Below are positions 22,141-31,373 of a DNA stretch of 64,000 nucleotides, piece after piece. Below the pieces are notes generated by a model. The model was not told where the DNA came from. It ran no database searches and worked only from the letters and a program-made list of their open reading frames with translations. The stretch comes from Anaerococcus mediterraneensis (GTDB lineage: Bacteria > Bacillota > Clostridia > Tissierellales > Peptoniphilaceae). Made by a program: the position numbers and the translations under genes. The DNA lies in NCBI RefSeq assembly GCF_900128415.1, contig NZ_LT635772.1, positions 434,001 through 498,000 of the forward strand, read 5' to 3'. Position 1 is the first letter of the stretch, and each line of letters begins with the position of its first letter.

Positions 22141-22171
22141 TTGACTGTATAGTCCCTATACACAATATGAT
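22141..22171 (+). promoter_or_regulatory. MerR-type promoter of the guanine deaminase operon
   Basis: TTGACT (22141-22146), a 19-bp spacer, TATGAT (22166-22171). The spacer holds the perfect dyad TGTATAG-TCC-CTATACA (22146-22162). Overlong 19-bp spacers with a central dyad are typical of promoters activated by MerR proteins. The same arrangement recurs at 25755. Confidence 0.75.
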
Positions 22172-22197
22172 ATTCTCAAAATCTTTAGGAGGTAGGA

Positions 22198-23547
22198 ATG
22201 AGTAAATCATTTGCAATAGAAGGAAAGGCTTTTTATAGCGAAAGTTTTGACCAAGTAAAAGTTATAAATAAGGGGATTTTTCTGGTAAACGATGAGGGTT
22301 TTATAGAAGATCTTTTCGAAAAATCCCATAGTGATTATGAAGATATCAGAAAAAAACTATTAGAAGCGGGCGAACTTAGGGTTTTGGCTGATGATGAGTA
22401 CATATTGCCAGGTTTTATAGACCTTCACAACCACGCCCCACAGTGGCCACAAGCAGGCACCGCCCTAGATAGTCCCTTGGAGGTTTGGCTGGGTAAATAT
22501 ACCTTCCCACTAGAAAGCAAGTATAGGGATCTTGAATTTGCAAACATGATTTATAGAGATTTGGTAAAAGAAACCCTCAAATTCGGTACAACCACAGCTA
22601 TGTACTTTGCAAGTGTTGATAGGGCTCCATCAAGTCTTCTCGCCAAAATCTGTGGGGATCTCGGCCAAAGAGGTCTGGTTGGCAAGGTTGTGATGGATGA
22701 TCCTAATGCAAATCCTGATTATTGCAGGGATAAGTCAGCCAAGGATGCTATAGAGGAATGTAGGCTCTTTGTAGATGAGGTTTTGGCTATAAAAGATGAC
22801 TACAAGCAAAAAGTTTATCCAGTTATTACCCCTAGGTTTATACCTTCCTGCTCTGATGAGGCCCTAAAAGGTCTAGGAGAGCTTGCAAAATCCTATAAAG
22901 ATATCCACATCCAAAGCCATGTCAGCGAAAGCGACTGGGAGCATGGTTATGCTATAGAAAGATACGGGATCCATGATGCCAAGGCCCTAGATAAGTTTAA
23001 CCTTATAAACGAAAGAACAGTCCTAGCCCACGCTTGCCACCTATCAGAAGATGACATGAAACTTTTGGCAGATAGAGGAGCCAGTATAGCTCACAGTCCA
23101 ATTTCAAATGCTTATTTTGCAAATGCAGTTCTCCCTGTCAAAACCTGCCAGGAAAATAATCTCAATGTCGGTCTTGCTACTGACATTTCCGGTGGCTATA
23201 GTCCTAGCCTTTATACAGCTATAAGACAAGCTGTGATCTCATCTAGGATGCTAAATGACGGAGTAGACCCAGCCCTAGCTAGTGATAAAAGAGGAAGATA
23301 TGACTCATCTATCACCCTAAATAGAGCCTTTTACCTAGCGACAGCAGGCGGGGGCGAAGCCCTAAAACTACCTATAGGCAAACTTGAAAAAGACTATGCC
23401 TTTGATGTTCAAATCCTAAAAATAGATCATAATATCCCACATTTTTATGAGGAAATCTCTGATATAGATATGCTCCACAAAATCCTACTCTTATCAGAAT
23501 CATCAAACATAAAAGAAGTCTACGTCCAAGGAGAAAGGGTCAAATAG
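22198..23547 (+). CDS. guaD: Guanine deaminase
   Basis: 449 residues, usual length for the amidohydrolase-type enzyme. PGFIDLHNHAPQWPQAG holds the metal HxH site; LESKYRD, FGTTTAMYFAS, SHVSESDWE, LAHACHLSEDD and ATDISGGYSPS complete the zinc and substrate residues known for guanine deaminase. It converts guanine to xanthine and ammonia. It is followed without a gap by a purine permease and preceded by a MerR-type promoter, so it appears to be part of an induced purine salvage or nitrogen scavenging unit. Confidence 0.93.
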   Translation: MSKSFAIEGKAFYSESFDQVKVINKGIFLVNDEGFIEDLFEKSHSDYEDIRKKLLEAGELRVLADDEYILPGFIDLHNHAPQWPQAGTALDSPLEVWLGKYTFPLESKYRDLEFANMIYRDLVKETLKFGTTTAMYFASVDRAPSSLLAKICGDLGQRGLVGKVVMDDPNANPDYCRDKSAKDAIEECRLFVDEVLAIKDDYKQKVYPVITPRFIPSCSDEALKGLGELAKSYKDIHIQSHVSESDWEHGYAIERYGIHDAKALDKFNLINERTVLAHACHLSEDDMKLLADRGASIAHSPISNAYFANAVLPVKTCQENNLNVGLATDISGGYSPSLYTAIRQAVISSRMLNDGVDPALASDKRGRYDSSITLNRAFYLATAGGGEALKLPIGKLEKDYAFDVQILKIDHNIPHFYEEISDIDMLHKILLLSESSNIKEVYVQGERVK

Positions 23548-24879
23548 ATGGAAAATAAAATAATAAATCCCAACGAGAAAAAAATAGAAGAAAAAATCCC
23601 TACTGGCAAGGCCCTAGTCCTTGCCCTCCAGCACACTCTAGTCATGAATGCCTATGTAGTGCCTTTGATCATAGCATCGATTTTGCTTTTTGATGATAGC
23701 CAAAAGGTCAGCATCATCCAATCGACCTTTTTGGTTTCAGGGATCACAACCCTCCTCCAGGCCCTAGTTTTTATGAAATATCCCCTAGTCTATGGGGCAA
23801 GTTTTGTCCCTGTAGGTGGTATTATAGGAATTTATATGATAAATGGCGGCAATATAGATTCTTGGGCCTATGTAGTTGGCGCTTGCCTAATAGGTGCATT
23901 TGTACAAGTCCTATTGGGATTGTCAAAACAGTTTAATAAAATCCTCCAGTCCTTAATCTCCCCAGTTGTTGGAGCAAGCATAGTTATAAATATCGGCCTA
24001 TCCCTCATACCTCTAGCCCTCAATTCGCAAATTTTTATAGAAAATGAAGCTAGTTTGGGAGAAAATATTATAATTGCCCTTGTAACAATGATGGCCATGA
24101 TGGTTTTTTCTATACTTGGTGAAAAGGATAATAAGGTCGGTTCTATTTCTAGAATAGGATCAGGGATTTTTGCCCTTTTGTGTGGATTTCTAGTCTACAT
24201 ATCTTTTGGCTATGGCAACTTTGAACCAGTCAAGGCTGCAAGTTTTTTTGCAAGGCCAGCCCTACCTTTCATAGATTTTTCTATAAAGTTTGACCTGGCA
24301 TCAGTTTTTACAATGATAATTTTATACTTTGTAATAATGACAGAAACTGTTGGATCTTGGCTAGCTACAAGCTCTACAACCCAAACAGACCTTACAGAAG
24401 AAAGGGTCAACAAGGGAGTCACAGGCCTAGGTATTTCTAATATTATATCTTCACTTTTTGGAGTAAGCCCAATGACAGCCTACTCTTCAAATGTCGGAGT
24501 CCTTGCCCTATCCAAAGTTTTTTCCAGGCACATAATGACCCTTGTTGGCGCTATCCTAATACTAATAGGTTTTTCAGGGAAACTATCAGCCATCATCACC
24601 GTCATCCCATCAGCTGCTATTGGTGGAGTATTTTTGGTCACAAGCGGCATCATCGCCCTAGCAGGTATTGGCATGGTCAAAAATATAGACCTAGATAGCA
24701 AGGGCCAATATATTTTGATCATATCAATGTCTTTTGCTATAGGATTAAACCTCATACCAGAAGATTTTATAAAATCCCTACCTGTCATAATCCAGTACAT
24801 ACTAGGATCATCTATAGCAAGCTCTGCCCTAGTAGCTATAATTTTAAATAAAATTATCCCTGATAGGAAAAACTCATAA
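23548..24879 (+). CDS. Xanthine/uracil permease family (NCS2) nucleobase transporter
   Basis: 443 residues with about 12-14 membrane helices. Family features: LALQHTLVMNAYVVPLI near the start, PLVYGASFVPVGG, the conserved TETVGSWLATS segment in helix 8, and GVSPMTAYSSNVGVLALSK. The protein should import xanthine, guanine or uric-acid type purines by cation symport. The ATG directly abuts the guaD stop codon. The pairing with guanine deaminase favours a purine rather than uracil. Confidence 0.9.
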   Translation: MENKIINPNEKKIEEKIPTGKALVLALQHTLVMNAYVVPLIIASILLFDDSQKVSIIQSTFLVSGITTLLQALVFMKYPLVYGASFVPVGGIIGIYMINGGNIDSWAYVVGACLIGAFVQVLLGLSKQFNKILQSLISPVVGASIVINIGLSLIPLALNSQIFIENEASLGENIIIALVTMMAMMVFSILGEKDNKVGSISRIGSGIFALLCGFLVYISFGYGNFEPVKAASFFARPALPFIDFSIKFDLASVFTMIILYFVIMTETVGSWLATSSTTQTDLTEERVNKGVTGLGISNIISSLFGVSPMTAYSSNVGVLALSKVFSRHIMTLVGAILILIGFSGKLSAIITVIPSAAIGGVFLVTSGIIALAGIGMVKNIDLDSKGQYILIISMSFAIGLNLIPEDFIKSLPVIIQYILGSSIASSALVAIILNKIIPDRKNS

Positions 24880-24901
24880 TATTATTATAAGAAAATTTTA
24901 A

Positions 24902-24937
24902 CCCCCACTTGTTTTACAGCTTGTGGGAGTTTTTTTA
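24902..24937 (+). terminator. Terminator of the guaD-permease operon
   Basis: CCCCCAC (24902-24908) pairs with GTGGGAG (24923-24929) apart from one position and is followed by eight T's. Confidence 0.8.
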
Positions 24938-24982
24938 CTTAAAATAAGACTAAAAATTAGTATATTGATAGTGGAGGTTAAG

Positions 24983-25747
24983 ATGAAATATTTATCCATA
25001 AGCGAATTTGCAAATATGTTTGATGTCAGCAGGCAAACTCTGATATATTATGACAAAATAGACCTTTTCAAACCCTATGAAGTCGATCCTAAAACCGGCT
25101 ACAGAAAATATACCTATAACCAATTTTCACAATTTTCTTTTATAAAATTTCTTAGGATCTTAGGATTTTCTATAGAAAAAATCAAAGACCTTTTAAGCCA
25201 TGACGACCTAAACATCCTCAAAGAAGAACTAAACTTCCAGGCTGAAATGATCCTAAAAGAAAGAGATAGATTAGCTGAGATTATAGAAACTATTGAACGA
25301 AAACTAGACTTTGTTGATGAAAAAATGAAACTTAGCAAGGATATAGATTTTGATTTTATTTCTTGCCCACCTAGGATCTACTACTCCCTAGGCTATGAAG
25401 AAAACATCTACAACTCTTCCCTATTTTTCAATTATCCAACCCTAGCTTTTTATAACTACAAAAAGGAAAGCGACTCCTACGACAAGGTTTTTGGGGCCCT
25501 GGTCGGCTTTAATTATGTCAAGGAAGAATACGAAAACTTTATAAAATACCTAGACAAGTACAAGGCCCTGAGGTTTTTCTATGAAGGACCTTATGAAGAT
25601 ATCCCAAAGGTTGTAGAAAAAGCCAAGAAGAAATTCCCAGAAAAAAAATTCACCAAGGATTTTATCTGTATAAACATCCTAGATCCCTTCTTAGAAAATA
25701 TGGTAAATAGGTATGTAACAGAGATCCACATCCCTCTTTGCGAGTAA
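24983..25747 (+). CDS. MerR-family transcriptional regulator with GyrI-like effector domain
   Basis: About 254 residues from the ATG at 24983, five bases after GGAGG; a longer frame from 24923 lacks a ribosome site. The winged HTH MLSISEFANMF-type start (YLSISEFANMFDVSRQTLIYYDKIDLF) and the GYRKYTYNQFSQF wing are typical. A coiled-coil dimer helix runs at about 75-120. The C-terminal 140 residues resemble the BmrR/GyrI ligand-binding fold. It lies between two operons whose promoters share the same MerR-type dyad, so it probably senses a purine or nucleoside and activates both. Confidence 0.85.
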   Translation: MKYLSISEFANMFDVSRQTLIYYDKIDLFKPYEVDPKTGYRKYTYNQFSQFSFIKFLRILGFSIEKIKDLLSHDDLNILKEELNFQAEMILKERDRLAEIIETIERKLDFVDEKMKLSKDIDFDFISCPPRIYYSLGYEENIYNSSLFFNYPTLAFYNYKKESDSYDKVFGALVGFNYVKEEYENFIKYLDKYKALRFFYEGPYEDIPKVVEKAKKKFPEKKFTKDFICINILDPFLENMVNRYVTEIHIPLCE

Positions 25748-25804
25748 AAAATCCTTGACTGTATAGTTACTATATAGGTTATTATAAAAGAGCAAGGACT
25801 TTTT
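25746..25804 (+). terminator. Inverted repeat after merR enclosing the pnp promoter
   Basis: AAAAAATCCTTG (25746-25757) and CAAGGACTTTTT (25793-25804) can pair, ending in T's, so it may end the merR transcript. The MerR-type promoter for pnp lies inside the loop. Confidence 0.45.
25755..25785 (+). promoter_or_regulatory. MerR-type promoter of the pnp-nucleoside transport operon
   Basis: TTGACT (25755-25760), 19-bp spacer, TATTAT (25780-25785). The dyad TGTATAG-TTA-CTATATA (25760-25776) is nearly the same as that before guaD. A perfect 9-bp hairpin, AGGACTTTT/AAAAGTCCT (25795-25816), follows in the leader. Confidence 0.75.
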
Positions 25805-25859
25805 CATAAAAGTCCTGATTAATTTTAAAACAAGACAACACAAATAAGGAGGATATTTG

Positions 25860-26684
25860 GTGAATAATTCTTACGATCAGTCTTATTTCCAAGATGCGAA
25901 AGACTACATACTTTCAAAGATCAACTACAAACCAGAGCTTGCAATTGTTTTGGGCTCTTGCTTGGGCAATTTCGCTGATAATATAAAAAATCCTACAGTT
26001 ATTAAATACAAGGATATACCAAATTTTTTATTATCAACAGTAGATAGCCATGCAGGAGAGCTTATTTTGGGTGATCTTTGTGGCAAAAAAGTTCTTTGTA
26101 TGTCAGGTCGTTTTCATTATTATGAAGGCTATGATTTTGAACAGCTTGTAATCCCTGTTAGGCTGATGAAGGTCCTAGGGATCAAAAATTTGATTTTAAC
26201 CAATGCAGCTGGTGGTATAAATCCATCCTACAAGCCTGGTGATATCATGGTTATAAAAGACCATATCAAGCTTATGGGACCAAGCCCTGTCAGAGGCAAA
26301 AACTACGAAGAATTTGGCCCAAGATTTTTTGATATGTCAAATGCCTATGATAAAGACCTCATAAAATTAGCAAGAGAGGCCTCAAAAGAATCAAAGATCG
26401 ATATAAAAGAGGGCGTATATTTTTATGCAGCTGGTCCTCAGTTTGAGACTCCAGCAGAAATAAAAGCAATGAGCATTTTGGGAGCTGATGCTGTTGGCAT
26501 GTCTACTGTCACAGAAGTTATAACAGCAGCTCACTGCGGGATCAAGGTTTTTGCTATGTCCATGATTACAAATATGGCAGCAGGCCTTGTTAGCCAAGTG
26601 ACAACAGAAGAAGTAGACCAAACATCTGCAAATAACGAAGAAAAGTTCAGAAACTTTTTGGAGTGTTTGATAAATAAAATTTAA
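25860..26684 (+). CDS. punA: Purine nucleoside phosphorylase, trimeric type
   Basis: About 274 residues. GTG at 25860 is seven bases after AAGGAGG; an adjacent TTG is three bases upstream. Motifs of the PNP/MTAP family: IVLGSCLGNF, STVDSHAGEL, GRFHYYEGY, TNAAGGINPSYKPGD, GPQFETPAEI and the purine-site GMSTVTEVITAAH. Cleaves inosine, guanosine and perhaps deoxy or 5'-modified nucleosides to base plus sugar-1-phosphate. STVTE replaces the common STVPE. It heads an operon of nucleoside transporter, sugar-phosphate isomerase and aldolase, so its sugar product is probably consumed there. Confidence 0.93.
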   Translation: MNNSYDQSYFQDAKDYILSKINYKPELAIVLGSCLGNFADNIKNPTVIKYKDIPNFLLSTVDSHAGELILGDLCGKKVLCMSGRFHYYEGYDFEQLVIPVRLMKVLGIKNLILTNAAGGINPSYKPGDIMVIKDHIKLMGPSPVRGKNYEEFGPRFFDMSNAYDKDLIKLAREASKESKIDIKEGVYFYAAGPQFETPAEIKAMSILGADAVGMSTVTEVITAAHCGIKVFAMSMITNMAAGLVSQVTTEEVDQTSANNEEKFRNFLECLINKI

Positions 26685-26696
26685 TGGAGGAAGAGG

Positions 26697-27788
26697 ATGA
26701 AAAAATTTCTAGCAGTCCTACTTACAGCGGCCCTAGCCTTGCCAATTTTTGTAGGATGTAATGCAAATGACAATGAAGAGGATACCAAGGCGCCAGCAGA
26801 AACTAAGACTGAGACTGACAGTAAAGAAAGCTCAAAAGATAAGGGAGAAAAGAAAAAAATCGCCCTAGTAACTGACCCAGCTGGTACCCAAGTATTTGTA
26901 CTAAGACTTATCGATGGTCTAAAAGATGCAGCAGAAGAATACGGTTTTGAACCAATAGTTGTCGAATGTCCAGACGCAGCTGCCTTTGAAGAAAATACCA
27001 GAGCCCTAGTAGAAGAAGGTGTAGACTTTATCATAGGTGGTGGTTGGCCATCAGGTGAAGCTATAAATAAAATCGCTACAGAATTTCCTGACAAGGCACA
27101 TTACGCCCTAATAGATTCTGAAGTAGAAGCAGAAAATGTAAAATGTATATCCTTTAGAGAGCAAGAGGGTGCTTACCTAATAGGTATGCTAGCATCTCTA
27201 ATCTCTGAAAAAGACGAAAACACCTTTGGTTCTGTCAATGTATTCCAAGGTGCAGGATCATGGAAATGGAGATACGGCTACATGGAGGGAGTTAAAACCA
27301 ACAAACCAGATGCCAAATTTATCTTCAACTATACAGGTAGTTTCAACGAGCCAGCCATGGCCAAAGAATTTGCTATCCAACAATACGAGCAAGGCGCTAG
27401 ATTTATAAACGCAGCCTCAGCTGGTGGTGACAAGGGAGTTTTTGAAGCAGCCAAAGAAAAACACTTCTACACATCTGGCCAAGACGTAGATTTGACAAGC
27501 CCTGACAACCCATATATCGTATCTTCTCAAATCAAAGATACCTACGCAACAATCCAATACCTAATCAAAGGCTACATGGAAGAAGGCGATAACTGGAAGC
27601 CAGAAAACGAAGAATGGGGCCTAGAAGAAGGCACAATTGGTGCAGTTTTTGTAACCCACGACTCAGAAAATCCAAGAAGTGAAAAACTAACAGATGATAT
27701 GGTAGCTAAACTAAAAGAAGCTGCAGAAAAAATCAAATCAGGAGAAATAGACCTTAAAACCCTACCTGATGAAGAGTCCTATAAGTAA
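26697..27788 (+). CDS. BMP-family nucleoside-binding lipoprotein
   Basis: 363 residues. Signal KKFLAVLLTAALALPIFVGC with lipidated Cys at about 21, then an acidic linker. The BMP domain starts at KIALVTDPAGTQVF, with GFEPIVVECPD, FIIGGGWPSGEAI and the INAASAGGDKGVFEAAKE ligand segment, similar to PnrA/NupN-type nucleoside receptors. It gives specificity to the ABC transporter encoded just downstream. GGAGGAAGAGG lies before the ATG, 12 bases after pnp. Confidence 0.9.
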   Translation: MKKFLAVLLTAALALPIFVGCNANDNEEDTKAPAETKTETDSKESSKDKGEKKKIALVTDPAGTQVFVLRLIDGLKDAAEEYGFEPIVVECPDAAAFEENTRALVEEGVDFIIGGGWPSGEAINKIATEFPDKAHYALIDSEVEAENVKCISFREQEGAYLIGMLASLISEKDENTFGSVNVFQGAGSWKWRYGYMEGVKTNKPDAKFIFNYTGSFNEPAMAKEFAIQQYEQGARFINAASAGGDKGVFEAAKEKHFYTSGQDVDLTSPDNPYIVSSQIKDTYATIQYLIKGYMEEGDNWKPENEEWGLEEGTIGAVFVTHDSENPRSEKLTDDMVAKLKEAAEKIKSGEIDLKTLPDEESYK

Positions 27789-27799
27789 AAGTTAAAGAT

Positions 27800-27865
27800 G
27801 AGACTTTTGCAGAAATATTTGCCTAAAACTATATCCTAGGGAAATTTGCAAAGGTCTCTTTTTTT
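27800..27865 (+). terminator. Operon-internal terminator between the binding protein and the ATPase
   Basis: GAGACTTTTGCA (27800-27811) pairs with TTTGCAAAGGTCTC (27845-27858) with one mismatch, then seven T's. Partial read-through would make more binding protein than transporter. Confidence 0.7.
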
Positions 27866-27879
27866 AAAGGAAGTGAATT

Positions 27880-29382
27880 ATGCTACTTGAGATGAAAAAT
27901 ATCAGCAAGTCCTACGGGCCCTTACTCGCCAATGACAATATAAGCCTGGACCTAAAAAAAGGCGAGGTCCTATCTATAGTTGGGGAAAACGGGGCTGGCA
28001 AATCAACAATAATGAAAATCCTCTACGGCATGGAGGAAAAAGACAGCGGTGAGATCTTTATAGAGGGCAAAAAAGTCTCTATAAATTCCCCAACAGATGC
28101 TATAAAGCTTGGCATAGGTATGATCCAACAGCACTTTATGCTTTTTGATCCCTTCACAGTCTATGAAAACATAGTCTACGGCCAGGAGCCAAAGGATAAA
28201 ATATTTTTTGATAGAAAGTCTTCCAGAAAAATGGTAGCAGACTTATCCGAAAAATATTCCCTAAATATAAATCCTGACCAAAAAGTCCAAGACCTACCAG
28301 TCGGTATCCAGCAGAGGATAGAAATCCTAAAAGTCCTCTACCAGGATGCAAATATTATTATCTTTGATGAGCCATCAGCAGTCCTTACCCCCCAAGAGGT
28401 TGAAGACCTCCTTGAGACTATAAAAAACCTTGCAAAAATGGGCAAGTCAATCATCCTTATAACCCACAAACTAAATGAGGTTATGGCTGTTTCTGATAGG
28501 ATTTTGGTTATGAGAAACGGGAAATATATTGATTGCCTAAACAAAGATGATACAAATATAGAAGAGATTTCCTATCTGATGGTAGGCAAAGAAATCCCAC
28601 AAAGAAAAGTCCCTGACCAAGAGAGAAAAGATTTAGTTCTAAAACTAGATGATGTAAACCTTAGTCAAAACGGAGAAGTCCTCCTTGATAATCTCTCAAT
28701 GGAAGTCTACTCTGGAGAGATAGTAGGCATTGCCGGCGTATCAGGCAATGGCCAATCAGAGCTAATAGAAGCTATCACCGGTCTTAGGGAGATAGATTCT
28801 GGCAAAATCAGCCTAGCAGAAAAAGAAATAGAAAACCTAAGTGTAGGCGAGATTAGGAAGTCTGGCCTGTCTGTAATCCCAGAAGACAGATACCTTTGGG
28901 GTTGTGCAAAGGATGCTAACCTCATAGAAACTGCCATCATGGCCCACCATACCAAAGATAAATTTTCTAAATCTGGTCTTTTAAAAAATGATACAATAAA
29001 AGATTTCACAGAAAATTTGCTAGAAAAATATGATGTTAGATTTACTTCTCTTGATCAAAAGGCAGGAGAGCTTTCTGGGGGCAATATCCAAAAGCTAATT
29101 GTCGGTCGTGAAATGGAAGAAAATACAAAACTCCTCATAGCAGCAGAACCAACAAGGGGTGTTGATATAGGCGCTATAGAGGATATCCACGATAAGCTTA
29201 TCGAAAAAAGATCTAAAATGGATGCCATACTTTTGATTTCTTCTGAGCTTTCAGAAATCCTTACCCTATCAGATAGGATCTACACTATCTACAAGGGATC
29301 TTTTAACGGACATTTCACAAGAAAAGAAGCAAATCCAAAGGATATAGGTCTAAAGATGATGGGAGGAGGCAAAAATGAATAA
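27880..29382 (+). CDS. nupO: Nucleoside ABC transporter ATP-binding protein, duplicated (NupO type)
   Basis: 500 residues with two ABC domains. Domain 1 (about 1-235): Walker A GENGAGKST, LPVGIQQRIEILK signature, IIFDEPSAVLTP. Domain 2 (about 250-495): degenerate Walker A GVSGNGQSEL, signature LSGGNIQKLIVGRE, and LLIAAEPTRGVDIG. The weak second Walker A is normal in this family, as in RbsA and NupO. It overlaps the next permease gene by eight bases. Powers uptake of nucleosides bound by the BMP lipoprotein. Confidence 0.92.
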   Translation: MLLEMKNISKSYGPLLANDNISLDLKKGEVLSIVGENGAGKSTIMKILYGMEEKDSGEIFIEGKKVSINSPTDAIKLGIGMIQQHFMLFDPFTVYENIVYGQEPKDKIFFDRKSSRKMVADLSEKYSLNINPDQKVQDLPVGIQQRIEILKVLYQDANIIIFDEPSAVLTPQEVEDLLETIKNLAKMGKSIILITHKLNEVMAVSDRILVMRNGKYIDCLNKDDTNIEEISYLMVGKEIPQRKVPDQERKDLVLKLDDVNLSQNGEVLLDNLSMEVYSGEIVGIAGVSGNGQSELIEAITGLREIDSGKISLAEKEIENLSVGEIRKSGLSVIPEDRYLWGCAKDANLIETAIMAHHTKDKFSKSGLLKNDTIKDFTENLLEKYDVRFTSLDQKAGELSGGNIQKLIVGREMEENTKLLIAAEPTRGVDIGAIEDIHDKLIEKRSKMDAILLISSELSEILTLSDRIYTIYKGSFNGHFTRKEANPKDIGLKMMGGGKNE

Positions 29383-30451
29383 GAAAAATAAGTTGATCTC
29401 ATCTCTCTTGCAGACAGGCCTAGCTATAATTTTCGGCCTAGTCATGGGAGCTATTGTTATACTGATCTCAAAGGAAAATCCTATAGAAATATACAAGCAG
29501 ATGTTTTCTAAATCCTTCTTTTCATCATATTATTTTTTGCAAACCCTAACTAGGGCCACACCGATTATAATATGCGCCATTGCCACAGCATTTGCCTGGA
29601 GGGCTGGCTACATAAATATAGGTGTTGAAGGCCAGATGATTGTAGGAGGATTTGTCGCTACTGTTGTAGGTCTTTTTGCTCCTGGCCCAAGCTTTTTTGT
29701 TATAATCCTTGCTCTTTTAGCTGGGATAATAGCTGGAGGTCTTTACGGACTCATAGCAGGATTTTTGAAGGCAAAATTTAATGTAAATCTTGTGATTTGT
29801 ACCTTGATGATGAACTATATAGCCAACAATGTTGTATCTTATTTTGTAACCTTTCCCCTAAAGGCTACTTCTGGTGATGGGTTTTCTATCCAGACAGAAG
29901 AAATTAGAAAGGGCCTAAGGTTTTTTAGGATTTTCCCAAATGATACATTCAATATTGGTTTTATTATTGCCCTACTTATAGTTGTATTTTTGCTCTTTGT
30001 AGAAAAGAAAACAGTCTTTGGCTACGAATCCAAAATGACAGGTCTAAATAAAAATTTCGCCAAATATGGTGGTATAAAAGAGATCAGGCTTATGCTTTTG
30101 ACCATGTTTTTATCAGGAGCTATAGCAGGTCTTGCCGGTATAACAGAAATCTACGGAGTCAAATATAGGTACATAGATGCTATGTTTGTATCTACCTCCT
30201 ATGCTTGGACAGGACTAATGGCAGCCCTCATAGCAAGGCTTCATCCTGTGGGTATATTTTTTGCATCAATATTTTTATCAGGACTCCAGGTTGGTGGCCA
30301 GGCTATACAAAGATCTGCCAATGTTCCTTTGCAGATGTCAACAGTTATCCAATCATCAATAACTCTTTTTGTTTCAGTGAAATTTACCTATAATTTCCTA
30401 AAAAACAGAAAGAAAAACAAAAATACAGAAAAAGAATCGAAGGAGGTCTAG
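29375..30451 (+). CDS. nupP: Nucleoside ABC transporter permease (NupP type)
   Basis: 358 residues with about nine membrane helices of the BPD_transp_2 (RbsC-like) family. Typical segments: ATAFAWRAGYINIGVEGQMIVGG and TGLNKNFAKYGGIKEIRLMLLTMFLSGAIAGLAG. The C-terminal tail is lysine- and glutamate-rich. Together with the next permease it forms the heterodimeric channel. Confidence 0.9.
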   Translation: MNKKNKLISSLLQTGLAIIFGLVMGAIVILISKENPIEIYKQMFSKSFFSSYYFLQTLTRATPIIICAIATAFAWRAGYINIGVEGQMIVGGFVATVVGLFAPGPSFFVIILALLAGIIAGGLYGLIAGFLKAKFNVNLVICTLMMNYIANNVVSYFVTFPLKATSGDGFSIQTEEIRKGLRFFRIFPNDTFNIGFIIALLIVVFLLFVEKKTVFGYESKMTGLNKNFAKYGGIKEIRLMLLTMFLSGAIAGLAGITEIYGVKYRYIDAMFVSTSYAWTGLMAALIARLHPVGIFFASIFLSGLQVGGQAIQRSANVPLQMSTVIQSSITLFVSVKFTYNFLKNRKKNKNTEKESKEV

Positions 30452-30455
30452 GCTT

Positions 30456-31373
30456 ATGGATATGAATTATTTAGCTTCGATAATAAATTCTACAATCAGA
30501 TCAACCACACCAGTCCTATTTGCAGCCCTTGGATCTGCAATATGCTCCAAGGTCGGTGTCTTTAATATTGCCCTTGAGGGCCAGATGCTTATATCCTCTT
30601 TTGTAGCAGTAGTAGTCAATTTTTATACCAAGAGTTTGTTTTTGGCGGTAGGAGCTGGAGTTTTGGCCTCATCTATAGTCGGTCTTGTAGTTGCCATCCT
30701 CCAAGTTAAATACAAGGCTGCAGACATGGTTATAGGTACATCTATAAACCTACTTGTCAGCGCCCTCACAGCCATATTTTTATTTATAATTTTGGGAGCA
30801 AAAGGATCTTTTAGCTCGCCAGAGCTTATATCCCTTACAAAAATCAATCCCCCATCCTTTATGGCAGGGACCTTTATAGGAAGGATTTTTGAAAATCTGA
30901 CCATACTAGATTATATGTCCTATGTGGCAGCTATCCTTACCTATATATTTTTATACAAAACAGTCAAGGGTTTTAGGTGCTTATCTGTTGGTATAAACGA
31001 GCAGGCCGCAACTTCTCTTGGGGTCAACCCTACAAAGATCCAAATGCTAATGGTAATCATCTCTGGTGCCCTTTGCGGACTTGGAGGTAGTGCCCTAGCC
31101 TTGGGACAAGTCACCTTGTTTACAGAAAATATGACAGCTGGTAGGGGCTTTATAGCAATGGCAGCAGCCTCCATGGCCCAAAACCATCCATTGGGCTCCA
31201 TGGTTTCTAGTTTGTTTTTTGGAGCCTGCCAAGCCTATGGTGTAGCAATCCAAAATGTAGTTCCTTCACAACTAACCAAGGCTATACCATATCTTGCAAC
31301 CATAATAGCCCTGGGTGTTTTTGGCAAAAGATCCCAAAGCAGAAAAATAAAAACTAAAAAGGAGAAGATATGA
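30456..31373 (+). CDS. nupQ: Nucleoside ABC transporter permease (NupQ type)
   Basis: 305 residues, BPD_transp_2 family: ALGSAICSKVGVFNIALEGQML near the start, and INEQAATSLGVNPTKIQMLMVIISGALCGLGG as the coupling segment. It starts four bases after the first permease stop and overlaps the isomerase start by four bases, so the transporter is translationally tied to the sugar-phosphate enzymes. Confidence 0.9.
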   Translation: MDMNYLASIINSTIRSTTPVLFAALGSAICSKVGVFNIALEGQMLISSFVAVVVNFYTKSLFLAVGAGVLASSIVGLVVAILQVKYKAADMVIGTSINLLVSALTAIFLFIILGAKGSFSSPELISLTKINPPSFMAGTFIGRIFENLTILDYMSYVAAILTYIFLYKTVKGFRCLSVGINEQAATSLGVNPTKIQMLMVIISGALCGLGGSALALGQVTLFTENMTAGRGFIAMAAASMAQNHPLGSMVSSLFFGACQAYGVAIQNVVPSQLTKAIPYLATIIALGVFGKRSQSRKIKTKKEKI

